The position numbers were made by a program, and so were the translations under genes. Of a DNA stretch of 64,000 bases, positions 10,373 through 16,937 are shown piece by piece (position 1 is the stretch's first letter; each line of letters begins with the position of its first letter). The notes under the pieces were generated by a model. The model saw only the letters and a program-made list of their open reading frames with translations, searched no databases and was not told where the DNA came from. The DNA is from Blastocystis sp. Blastoise (lineage: Eukaryota; Sar; Bigyra; Opalinata; Blastocystidae): NCBI GenBank assembly GCA_039096225.1, contig JBBPEB010000034.1:992001-1056000 (forward strand). The letters run 5' to 3'.

Positions 10373-10900
10373 ATGGAAATTCCTGATAGTCTTTCTGCCA
10401 GTTTATCCCCTTTCGGTCAAGCCATGATATCCCCCTTGTTGAATCCATTTGAAAATAGTGTTTCTGCAAATCCTATGGCTTTACCCAATGATAATGATTT
10501 CTGTTTTAATTCGCGTGACGAAATCATATTTGAAGATCCACCTCAAGAAATTCATCCAATCAATGATGTTTATGTATCTAAAAATCCAGATAGATATCAT
10601 TCGGTTAACAATCAACCAATACAATTTCAAGATCAAGTAAATACAAATCCTAATAAGCAAGCATTATTATTTACAAATGAGGAGTTAACAAATATATCCA
10701 GTCAATTCGAATCTTTATTTCAAACTATGGAAACAGCTGATAATATATTAAATAGTATTTATTGTACTGTTGATCATTTAAAAACAAAGATTGAAAGTCA
10801 GAAACAAGATTTGAAACAGATTCATGATGATTCTAAAGAAATTGTTTCATTATTATCCGAATATTCTATTCCTTCTATGTCTGAAATATTTGATCATTAA
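10373..10900 (+). CDS. Hypothetical viral protein, C-terminal coiled coil
   Basis: A 175-aa product not recognised. The first 100 residues are Pro/Asn/Ser-rich and probably disordered. Residues 100-165 carry a regular hydrophobic pattern (NISSQFESLFQTM, then DHLKTKIESQKQDL) expected of a coiled coil. Codon use and lack of introns match the neighbouring viral genes. It is preceded by a TATA-rich stretch (AATATATTGTATAAAAATA) and followed 22 bp after its stop by a promoter element and the predicted polymerase III unit. A structural or scaffolding role is possible but unsupported. Confidence 0.65.
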   Translation: MEIPDSLSASLSPFGQAMISPLLNPFENSVSANPMALPNDNDFCFNSRDEIIFEDPPQEIHPINDVYVSKNPDRYHSVNNQPIQFQDQVNTNPNKQALLFTNEELTNISSQFESLFQTMETADNILNSIYCTVDHLKTKIESQKQDLKQIHDDSKEIVSLLSEYSIPSMSEIFDH

Positions 10901-10921
10901 TTATTTTTATTTAATTAATTA

Positions 10922-10937
10922 TTTTGTTTTGTTTATT
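10922..10937 (+). promoter_or_regulatory. Viral promoter-like element before the small RNA unit
   Basis: TTTTGTTTTGTTTATT, identical to the core of the viral promoter-like element. The only open frame after it is a 31-codon one (10967-11062). The more striking downstream object is the structured RNA candidate at 10996-11098. Confidence 0.4.
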
Positions 10938-10995
10938 TTTTTTTAATTTAATTTCACAAAGTTTAAATGGAAAATAGAATAGTTTCAAATAGAAT

Positions 10996-11098
10996 TCTTG
11001 AATGGTCTAATGGATCTATTAAAGAAATATGTAACTACAGTATCATGGTTCGATTCCGTTAAAATGTTTCCATTAGATTATTCAAGTGTTCTTTTTTT
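10996..11098 (+). ncRNA. Candidate RNA polymerase III noncoding RNA, VA-RNA-like
   Basis: A box TGGTCTAATGG (11003-11013) and exact B box consensus GGTTCGATTCC (11047-11057) are 44 bp apart, normal spacing for an internal polymerase III promoter. A run of seven T (11092-11098) supplies a terminator. The predicted transcript folds on itself: CTTGAAT..TCTAATGGA (10997-11014) is complementary to TCCATTAGA..ATTCAAG (11069-11086), giving 18 continuous pairs including two G-U, closing just before the T run. The flanks do not pair as a tRNA cloverleaf, so it is not a tRNA. Long terminal stem, internal promoter and oligo-U end are the design of adenoviral VA RNAs; function here is inference. A plain tRNA-derived relic is the alternative. 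Confidence 0.5.
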
Positions 11099-11144
11099 CT
11101 AGAACCTTCTCGAACATTCTAGAACCTTCTAGAACCTTCTCGAA
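11097..11144. promoter_or_regulatory. Heat-shock element array (10 phased units)
   Basis: TTC and GAA alternate every 5 bp from 11097 to 11144, ten units without a phase break. It lies 77 bp upstream of the ATG at 11221 and directly abuts the T-run terminator of the predicted small RNA. Confidence 0.65.
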
Positions 11145-11220
11145 AATTGATTCATTTGAAAAGAATATCGTAAAATATTAGTATTAAAATACTTATATTT
11201 TTACTAAATACTTAACTAAA

Positions 11221-11814
11221 ATGTCTTCAACTGAATTTAAGAAACCTGCTATTCTTGATACTTCTAACTTTAATTTACAATGGGATGACACCAAAGAAAA
11301 TGCTGTTCTTTTAAATAATAATCATCGTGTATGTATTTCTACTGATGCTACACCATGTTTATTTGGTTATATTGTTACACGTGACAAATGGACTTTATTA
11401 ACAATTGAAGATGATAATCAAGTATTCTTAACTGCTTATAAAGAACTTTATCGTAAATTATGTGAATTATGTCCTGATGGTGATATTGTTAATTTTGTAC
11501 GTATGGATAATGGTAAATATAAGATTACAATTAAAGTACCTATTAATGCATCGAAGAATGTTACTATTGATATTACTGATAAAAGAGATAAGAAGATTAA
11601 TATCGGTAAAGATCCTAAGTTAACTTACGAAGAAATACGTGAAAAGTATATTCCACCAAATACGTTATGTAAAGTATTATTTACAATACATGGTATTCAT
11701 CGTTATAATAACAAGTATTATATTGGTTTATATGCTCGTTCTATTAAAGTCATCGATAAATCTACGAAGAATACTAATAGTAATGATACTATTATTGATT
11801 TAACTAATTTATAA
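11221..11814 (+). CDS. Possible OB-fold single-stranded DNA-binding protein
   Basis: A 197-aa product. The pattern of short beta strands separated by turns, with a late strand pair reading CKVLFTIHGIHRYNNKYYIGLYARSIKVI (residues about 152-181, given in outline only), resembles the last strands of OB-fold DNA-binding proteins coded by replicating DNA viruses. There is no catalytic motif. Strong expression is plausible because the start lies behind a ten-unit heat-shock array. It is followed 75 bp later by the virion polyprotein. The OB-fold call is a guess from strand pattern and context; a virion protein is the alternative. Confidence 0.4.
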   Translation: MSSTEFKKPAILDTSNFNLQWDDTKENAVLLNNNHRVCISTDATPCLFGYIVTRDKWTLLTIEDDNQVFLTAYKELYRKLCELCPDGDIVNFVRMDNGKYKITIKVPINASKNVTIDITDKRDKKINIGKDPKLTYEEIREKYIPPNTLCKVLFTIHGIHRYNNKYYIGLYARSIKVIDKSTKNTNSNDTIIDLTNL

Positions 11815-11848
11815 ATTTTTAATGTTAAATTTATTTTTTATTAATATA

Positions 11849-11862
11849 TTTGTTTTGTTTAT
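11849..11862 (+). promoter_or_regulatory. Viral promoter-like element TTTGTTTTGTTTAT
   Basis: Exact 14-mer, 27 bp before the ATG of the virion polyprotein at 11890. Confidence 0.6.
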
Positions 11863-11889
11863 AAATAATTTTATAATTGAAATAAAAAA

Positions 11890-13518
11890 ATGCAAAGTTG
11901 TATATTAGGAATGCCAAGTCCTGGTACTTTTGGTATGAATTTAATTTCAACTGGAAAAGAATATAGGCGATATAATACACAACCATTACATAAAATGGAT
12001 CAATATAATCCAATATTTCATGAAATAGGTCCAAATTCATCTATGCCTGTGTCTACTTTAGAAAGTAAAGAAATACATGATGGTAAAGAAGATGATTATG
12101 TAGATCGTTCTAAAACATTTGGTAAAGATGCTGTTCCACAAGGAAATGGTGCTTTAATTCGTGCTAGAGCAGCAGGTAAAGGTGTAATGAAAGCAGCTGG
12201 TCCAGAAGAAGATAAAATAGATGGTGAAGATCGTCAATATAAAGTATTAAATCCATGTAAACCAAGACGTAAATCTGGTAGAGGAATTATTCCAAATAAA
12301 TCAGAAATCAATAAATTAGAGAATAATCAAGGTTCTGGTATTGGTGATGCAATTAAAAATAAAGTAAAAGATATGTATCAACGAAATGTATTAGATATAA
12401 GAGATGCTATTGTAGATAAGAAAGCAAATAGAAAAGCTCGTGATGCATTAGCTATTTTAGCTCAATATGTTGGTGACGGTCATCATGATCTTGATGATGA
12501 ATTCAAAAGATTCTATGAACATAAAATTAAACGTGGTGGAAAAATTCCTATATCAGTTGCTTCAGCAATTATGAATGCAATCAAAAATAAGAAAATAATT
12601 AAGAATCCAAAATTAAGAAGAATGTTAAGACCTTCAATTATACCAAAATATATAGATTTAGATTCAGCTCAAAGTGGTGATGGTATATTAAGAGTAAAAA
12701 GAGGTGGTGGATTCTGGAGCGGATTAATGGATTATGCACCAGCTCTATTAGGTGTAGTTGATAAAGGTATGGATTCTTTTGCTAAAGGTAGAAAAGCTTA
12801 TTATGATACACATTTGGCACAACAATCAAGTGAATTAAATGATATGGAATTTGAAATGGAAAAATTAAAACGTCAACAAGCATTAAATGAAATGAAAAAA
12901 CAAATAGGTTCAGGAAATACTATAAATAAGATGTTTGAAGGATATTATGATGTAGCTGATGAAATGCAAGATGCTCTTGACGAAGATGATAGATTACATC
13001 CACAACCCGTTGTTCAACCTCCACCACCTCCACAACAACAAGTTGTTAGACCTCCTCAACCTCAACCTCCTCAACCTTATAAACCAATGTCTCGTGATGA
13101 ACAAAGTTATCCTTATAAGATTTATGGTTTCCCTCAAAATGATAAAGAGAAAGTCGATAGAAAATGGAAAGAAGATGAAAGGGATAAACGAATAGCTGCA
13201 AGAAGAGCTAAACGTAGAGGATATGGTGGTCGAGTTAAATTAAGTAAAGAAGAATTCTTAGAACGAATGAGAAGAGGAAAAGAAGCTAAAAAGAAAAGAG
13301 GTGGTGAATTACCTCCATTGGTAACAGCTTATACAGATTTTGTAATACCTGCACAAGTAGAACAAAGGAAACGTAAAGTAGCTAAAAATGATTTAAAACA
13401 ATTGCAAATTATAAAACAGAAAATGGATAATAATGAAATATTAGATAGAGGTGAACAAATGTTTTGGAAAGAAAAGAAGTATATGTTATCAAAAAACTCA
13501 GGGGAGGGGATCTGGTAA
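11890..13518 (+). CDS. Basic virion polyprotein with pVI-like amphipathic segment
   Basis: A 542-aa, Lys/Arg/Gly-rich protein. Blocks in order: a Gly/basic N-terminal 200 residues; RGG at 215-217; a basic helix region; RGG at 271-273; then GFWSGLMDYAPALLG, an amphipathic/hydrophobic stretch, and a charged coiled coil (about 300-345); a Pro-rich linker (PPPPPQQQ, PPQPQPPQP); a very basic segment; and RGG at 470-472. All three RGG are preceded by a basic residue. This build recalls minor core/cement proteins of adenovirus-like virions (DNA-condensing and membrane-active parts), which are cut by the virus protease at Gly-Gly sites. Residues 534-536 are encoded on a -1 slippery site that leads into the protease frame. 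No sequence-level homologue is claimed. Confidence 0.65.
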   Translation: MQSCILGMPSPGTFGMNLISTGKEYRRYNTQPLHKMDQYNPIFHEIGPNSSMPVSTLESKEIHDGKEDDYVDRSKTFGKDAVPQGNGALIRARAAGKGVMKAAGPEEDKIDGEDRQYKVLNPCKPRRKSGRGIIPNKSEINKLENNQGSGIGDAIKNKVKDMYQRNVLDIRDAIVDKKANRKARDALAILAQYVGDGHHDLDDEFKRFYEHKIKRGGKIPISVASAIMNAIKNKKIIKNPKLRRMLRPSIIPKYIDLDSAQSGDGILRVKRGGGFWSGLMDYAPALLGVVDKGMDSFAKGRKAYYDTHLAQQSSELNDMEFEMEKLKRQQALNEMKKQIGSGNTINKMFEGYYDVADEMQDALDEDDRLHPQPVVQPPPPPQQQVVRPPQPQPPQPYKPMSRDEQSYPYKIYGFPQNDKEKVDRKWKEDERDKRIAARRAKRRGYGGRVKLSKEEFLERMRRGKEAKKKRGGELPPLVTAYTDFVIPAQVEQRKRKVAKNDLKQLQIIKQKMDNNEILDRGEQMFWKEKKYMLSKNSGEGIW

Positions 13519-13610
13519 AGAGTAAAGATGAGAAACTTATTCAAAATTCAATGAATTGTGATAATCCTATTATATCTGATAAAACTCGTCATGTTACTCC
13601 TAGATCCCCT
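13491..13610 (+). promoter_or_regulatory. Predicted -1 ribosomal frameshift signal
   Basis: The heptamer A_AAA_AAC (13491-13497) is in the required register: the zero-frame codons are AAA (13492) and AAC (13495). After a 7-nt spacer an 11-bp stem can form between AGGGGATCTGG (13505-13515) and CTAGATCCCCT (13600-13610), with one G-U pair and an 84-nt loop that could hold a pseudoknot. The zero frame stops at 13518, and the -1 frame runs on into the protease. All three parts of a classical frameshift signal are thus present in very AT-rich DNA where an 11-bp GC-containing match is not expected. Confidence 0.75.
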
Positions 13611-14084
13611 GATAATTTTAAACAAACTCTATCTCAATATTGTAATATACCCAATTCTTTAATATCTCAATTATATAATTATGCTTATTTAAATAAACCT
13701 ACCTCTTCTGTTGCTTGTGATCGTGCTGAAAATGTTATGAAACAATTAAATAAAACAAATTCTCAATCTTATAATTATTATAATAGTTATGATGATTTTG
13801 AACAAAATATAGATCAAGATCAAACTAAATTTAATATGATCTTTCATGAAAGTCCTAGTGATCCTTATAATGGTCATTTTGAAGCTGTTATTTATAATGG
13901 TAATAAAAACATAGAACACTATTCATCATTAGGAAATAAACCTACTTTTTCAAAATCATTTATTCAAAATCATAATATTCAATATAATCCTATTCAACAC
14001 CAAAAAACTACAAGTAATGCAAATGGTTGCTTTTATTATTCTTTACTTTATTTACTTTCTAATGGAAATCTTATGCCTTGTTAA
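13497..14084 (+). CDS. Adenain-like cysteine protease, in -1 frame behind virion polyprotein
   Basis: Read in the -1 frame from the slippery site, this adds 195 residues to the virion protein (about 731 aa in all); the first ATG of its own is at 13551 (177 aa). Counted from that ATG, His109 (NGHFEAVIY), Glu122 (NIEHYSSLG), Gln149/151 (NPIQHQK) and Cys160 (NGCFYYSLLYLL) form the His-Glu-Gln-Cys order of clan CE maturation proteases found in adenoviruses, virophages and polintons. The Cys is followed by Phe rather than the usual Gly. The frameshift junction codes for LRGG, a fitting cleavage site to free the protease. Role: virion maturation. The family call rests on motif order and spacing, not on a search. 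Confidence 0.65.
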   Translation, partial: LRGGDLVKSKDEKLIQNSMNCDNPIISDKTRHVTPRSPDNFKQTLSQYCNIPNSLISQLYNYAYLNKPTSSVACDRAENVMKQLNKTNSQSYNYYNSYDDFEQNIDQDQTKFNMIFHESPSDPYNGHFEAVIYNGNKNIEHYSSLGNKPTFSKSFIQNHNIQYNPIQHQKTTSNANGCFYYSLLYLLSNGNLMPC

Positions 14085-14088
14085 AACC

Positions 14089-14106
14089 TTCTAGAATATT
14101 CTAGAA
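14089..14106. promoter_or_regulatory. Heat-shock element (4 units)
   Basis: TTCTAGAATATTCTAGAA: four phased units between the protease stop (14084) and the ATG at 14171. Confidence 0.55.
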
Positions 14107-14142
14107 TCTCTAATTTATTATATTAATATTTTGTATAATTAA

Positions 14143-14156
14143 TTTGTTTTGTTTAT
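14143..14156 (+). promoter_or_regulatory. Viral promoter-like element TTTGTTTTGTTTAT
   Basis: Exact 14-mer, 14 bp before the ATG at 14171. Confidence 0.6.
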
Positions 14157-14170
14157 TATTTAATACTATA

Positions 14171-14326
14171 ATGACAAAGAAACGATTTGGCAATTACTAC
14201 TTAGATCGTAGTGCAGAAACTTTAGAGAATGTAAATGAAATACTGTCAGTTATTGAAATTGTTCTTATTATTATATATATTTTACTTTACTTTTATATGT
14301 CCAAGAAACGTTCTAGAACATTCTAG
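14171..14326 (+). CDS. Small single-pass membrane protein
   Basis: A 51-aa protein. The open frame extends upstream only through the promoter element with non-ATG codons, so the ATG at 14171 (MTKKRFGNYY) is the start. Residues about 26-43 (VIEIVLIIIYILLYFYM) are a clear transmembrane helix, with a basic segment (SKKRSR) on the C-terminal side. Short membrane proteins of this kind are common in virions and lysis systems of DNA viruses; no family is recognised. Its last codons and stop overlap the next heat-shock element, so the TTCTAGAA motif is both coding and regulatory here. Confidence 0.6.
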   Translation: MTKKRFGNYYLDRSAETLENVNEILSVIEIVLIIIYILLYFYMSKKRSRTF

Positions 14327-14333
14327 AACATTC
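14311..14333. promoter_or_regulatory. Heat-shock element (5 units) overlapping a gene end
   Basis: TTC and GAA alternate at 5-bp steps for five units from 14311 to 14333, covering the C-terminal codons of the membrane protein and leading toward the ATG at 14429. Confidence 0.55.
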
Positions 14334-14395
14334 ATTTTGAACTGGCTCTATTTGTAGAATCTTTAATTTATTATATTAGTGTTTTATATAATTAA

Positions 14396-14409
14396 TTTGT
14401 TTTGTTTAA
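14396..14409 (+). promoter_or_regulatory. Viral promoter-like element TTTGTTTTGTTTAA
   Basis: One mismatch from the 14-mer, 19 bp before the ATG at 14429. Confidence 0.55.
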
Positions 14410-14428
14410 TCATTGGTTAATTTAAATA

Positions 14429-14803
14429 ATGAACAAGAAATATCTTAGTTATTCTTATTTTTGTCGTGTGATGAAGAATCTAAAAGAAGAAGGAATTAAA
14501 TCTAAAAAGAATGAAATAGCGAATCTATTAGAACAATTTTTAAATAACAATAACAGCAAAAATCTTAGTGATTTACAACTAAGTTATTGTAGAAATATGT
14601 TACTTTATATAGATGATCCTGTGATTCATCAACGTCTTGAAATGCTATTGGATAAACAATATATGAAGAATGAGAATCAATATCAAGATGATAAGAATCT
14701 TATTCAACCCAATAATATGTTTATGCCTACTATGAAAAGTAATCAACAACAAAATCAATACCAAAATAATAATAATAATCTATCTTTCTTACCTTTTAAT
14801 TAA
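14429..14803 (+). CDS. Hypothetical viral protein, Asn/Gln-rich tail
   Basis: A 124-aa product not recognised. Residues 1-80 look helical and charged (SYFCRVMKNLKEEG, then LSDLQLSYCRNMLLYI); residues 85-124 are Asn/Gln-rich and probably disordered. It has its own promoter-like element and heat-shock element upstream and converges on the second recombinase gene, 73 bp between stops. Intronless like its neighbours. No functional motif is visible. Confidence 0.6.
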   Translation: MNKKYLSYSYFCRVMKNLKEEGIKSKKNEIANLLEQFLNNNNSKNLSDLQLSYCRNMLLYIDDPVIHQRLEMLLDKQYMKNENQYQDDKNLIQPNNMFMPTMKSNQQQNQYQNNNNNLSFLPFN

Positions 14804-14876
14804 TTTTTATATCCTTTTATTACTAGTTGTTTAGTTATATTCAAAATTAAAACAAAACAAACATAAAAACATAAAA

Positions 14877-15824
14877 TTATTCAATTAATTTTTTAAATAA
14901 ATTATTATTTTCTAAAGATACATAAGAATTAATATGTGTATAATCATTATGACATAAAGCAGAAGCAGAATTTTCTATATCTTGGAATGTATTGGTTGTA
15001 GTTGTAGCATATAATTTTCTTAATGCATTAATGGTTAATTTTGGATGGATTTGTTTTAAATGCTTATTCACAAACCAATCAAATGCTTTAGTAGTAAATC
15101 CAGTTCTTACAGAAGATTCAAATATAAATTTACGATTTGGATTTCTTTTTAAGAGTAATTCTAGATCTTCAATCAATTCTTTTGGTGCATCTAATTGAAT
15201 TGTAGAGTATTTACCAGCAGTTTTATAATCATTCAATAGAATAGAACCAGTGTGTTTCTCTTTATCATAAACAATATAATTCTTATGAATAACTGGATCA
15301 ATAGTGTCTTCTGGAGTTAGAATGAATAATTGAGCATAATCAGCACGAGCAGGAGGAAGATAGGAGTAAAAATCTAATATTAATCGTAATGGATTATAAT
15401 TTTCTAATTTATCGTGATATTCATGTAAATATGGAGTCGTAATACCATCTTTAATAAGATCTTGAATCAAAGTGCGTTTCTTATTATCCAGATATTTTTC
15501 ATACATAGAATTGATAATCACATAAAATTCACACCATTTATTTAAAATACCTTCTTTATTTAATGAAGAAACATTACGTATAATAAATAATATCAATTCA
15601 CATAACGATTTCATTGGACTAATTTTGATTTTACGTTCATTTACCATATAATCCATGAATGAATAAGGATTCTTTAAGAATTCTGAGAATTTTTTAAATG
15701 GTAATGGGAAAATATATAAGTTGAAATAATTGGTTAAACGTTTTTTCCAAATATCAGAATAATTTGAATTCTGTATAACAGAAAGATACTTGTCATAATT
15801 TGTATTTTTCATTGATTTTCTCAA
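14877..15824 (-). CDS. Tyrosine recombinase (second of two)
   Basis: A 315-aa recombinase of compact size. Catalytic residues in order: Arg160 (PPARADY), Arg269 (NALRKLYATT), His292 (ALCHNDYTH) and Tyr301 (INSYVSL). The first box has the LPPARADY-type arrangement seen in recombinases of polinton-like viruses and virophages. It is much shorter than the first recombinase and not an obvious duplicate of it. ATG 15824 starts MRKSMKNTNY; a second in-frame ATG lies four codons on. The ten-unit heat-shock array at 15901-15948 lies 77 bp upstream, so the gene nearest the right end of the element may be heat-responsive. Likely role: integration or excision. Confidence 0.85.
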   Translation of the reverse strand: MRKSMKNTNYDKYLSVIQNSNYSDIWKKRLTNYFNLYIFPLPFKKFSEFLKNPYSFMDYMVNERKIKISPMKSLCELILFIIRNVSSLNKEGILNKWCEFYVIINSMYEKYLDNKKRTLIQDLIKDGITTPYLHEYHDKLENYNPLRLILDFYSYLPPARADYAQLFILTPEDTIDPVIHKNYIVYDKEKHTGSILLNDYKTAGKYSTIQLDAPKELIEDLELLLKRNPNRKFIFESSVRTGFTTKAFDWFVNKHLKQIHPKLTINALRKLYATTTTNTFQDIENSASALCHNDYTHINSYVSLENNNLFKKLIE

Positions 15825-15900
15825 GTAGAATCTTTAAAACTTCTATTTTCAAAAGAATAATACATAAGAAAATCAAAATAAAATATCTAAGATTCTCATG

Positions 15901-15948
15901 TTCTCGAATGTTCTAGAAGTTTCGAGAATGTTCTAGAATATTCTAGAA
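15901..15948. promoter_or_regulatory. Heat-shock element array (10 phased units)
   Basis: TTC and GAA alternate every 5 bp from 15901 to 15948 without a phase break. It is upstream of the minus-strand recombinase and marks the start of the repeat-rich right edge of the viral element. Confidence 0.7.
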
Positions 15949-16005
15949 AATTTATATTTTTCCATAACGGTTACCCTTGTTTCCAAAAGTCTCTCGTTAT
16001 AATCG

Positions 16006-16046
16006 TGGTGGTGGGTACATCTTTTTACAAGACCACACCACCACCA
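16006..16046. repeat. Hairpin TGGTGGTGG / CCACCACCA
   Basis: Perfect 9-bp inverted repeat (16006-16014 with 16038-16046) around a 23-nt spacer, followed by TATAAATA near 16064. Part of the repeat-rich right edge. Confidence 0.55.
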
Positions 16047-16164
16047 GCTTTTCTTTCACCCACTATAAATACATACCTTGATCACTTTACTCTTTTTATA
16101 TAATTTTTTTATGATTATCATGACTTTTTATATTATTTATTGATCACTATACATACATTTTTAT

Positions 16165-16545
16165 TTTTATATATTCCCGTGATTATTTTTATTATTTCTT
16201 TTTAGATAGAACCATCCATTTCATCTTTTCTCTATATAAAGGGAGGGTCGGGGTGTGTGTTTATTTAGCACATTCTGTGCTTCTTTTCGTATTTCTTTCT
16301 GTATTCCCGTGATTATTTTACTCACTTTACCAACGATGGAGTCATTTTCCATGAATATTCCCTGTAAAGGGGAGGGTTGGACTGTGTATTTTATTTCTTT
16401 TATGATTACTATGAGTTTCTCCTTGATCACTTTACGTTTCACGTTGGAATCGGAACACAAATAAATTAAAAATAAATAAACATGGGAAAAAATAAATACA
16501 CACACACACTACCCTACACTCCCATGGTTATTTTACTTCAGAAAT
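16165..16545. repeat. Direct and inverted repeats, candidate terminal-repeat zone
   Basis: TATTCCCGTGATTATTTT occurs near 16171 and 16301. AAAGGGAGGGTCGG (about 16238) is echoed by AAAGGGGAGGGTTGG (about 16367). A GTGTGTGTTTATTT block near 16254 reappears inverted as AAATAAATACACACAC near 16490. TATA-like boxes lie at about 16064 and 16230. The open frame on the minus strand here is repeat sequence and is not called as a gene. Confidence 0.5.
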
Positions 16546-16547
16546 GT

Positions 16548-16673
16548 TATTAATTCTTCCGTCGAGAACAAAAAGGGGGGATGACTTCCCCGCTTATGGC
16601 TGCGCGCGTCGCGCAGACTCTATGCGGGGTTTGCATACCCCCTTCTGCAGTTCGAAGAACGGAAGAATTAATA
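16548..16673. repeat. 126-bp GC-rich nested palindrome with 15-bp perfect inverted ends
   Basis: TATTAATTCTTCCGT (16548-16562) is the exact inverse of 16659-16673. Inside it, GGGGG (16575) pairs with CCCCC (16638-16642), CCCCGC (16588-16593) with GCGGGG (16624-16629), and CTGCGCG (16600-16606) with CGCGCAG (16610-16616). Most of the GC in this stretch is tied up in these stems. It may be the viral terminus, a MITE-like insertion or a structured RNA. Confidence 0.7.
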
Positions 16674-16937
16674 TAAATTACCAGATGATGTAACCCTGTT
16701 CATATTTTCTTCAGGTGGTTTTCTGGTTAAAGAATCTGAATCAATCAAAAGCATAATAGGTTATGACTCCATTTCAACTCTCAACTTATATATATGTTTA
16801 GTATGATTTATTATATATTATATATCTATTTATATATAGGTACAATTAAGATGTCAATATAATAGTGAAACACTATTTTGCCATTGTACATGTAAATAAA
16901 TATTTTATTATATATATATATATATTTTATATAGTTC

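Larger units (their letters stand above)
1..16673. mobile_element. Integrated polinton-like/virophage-type DNA virus (left end outside window)
   Basis: All genes from the left edge to about 15.82 kb are intronless, tightly packed and share an upstream TTTGTTTTGTTTAT element, unlike the intron-rich host genes to the right. Recognisable viral functions are a primase/SF3 helicase, two tyrosine recombinases and an adenain-like protease next to a basic virion protein. A complete major capsid gene and a packaging ATPase are not seen and may lie left of the window. The right limit is set provisionally at the GC-rich palindrome ending at 16673, after a repeat-rich zone; the exact terminal repeat cannot be fixed without the left end. 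Class assignment (polinton-like rather than true polinton) rests on recombinases in place of a retroviral-type integrase and on a primase-helicase in place of PolB. Confidence 0.8.

Noticed and set aside
10967-11062. 31-codon open frame after a promoter-like element
   Set aside because: Fully overlaps the structured RNA candidate and has no coding signature, though a short peptide cannot be excluded.
10996-11068. tRNA gene suggested by A and B boxes
   Set aside because: Acceptor, D and anticodon stems do not pair when placed in tRNA numbering; the flanking 18-bp stem and T7 stop fit a different polymerase III RNA.
1-15824. Genuine polinton with PolB and retroviral-type integrase, or FtsK-like packaging ATPase in the window
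   Set aside because: No polymerase palm motifs, integrase DDE or HerA/FtsK Walker pair was found in any viral frame here; such genes could lie left of the window.
16221-16505. 94-codon minus-strand frame and its plus-strand partner
   Set aside because: Built on direct and inverted repeats at the viral edge; no family or codon pattern.
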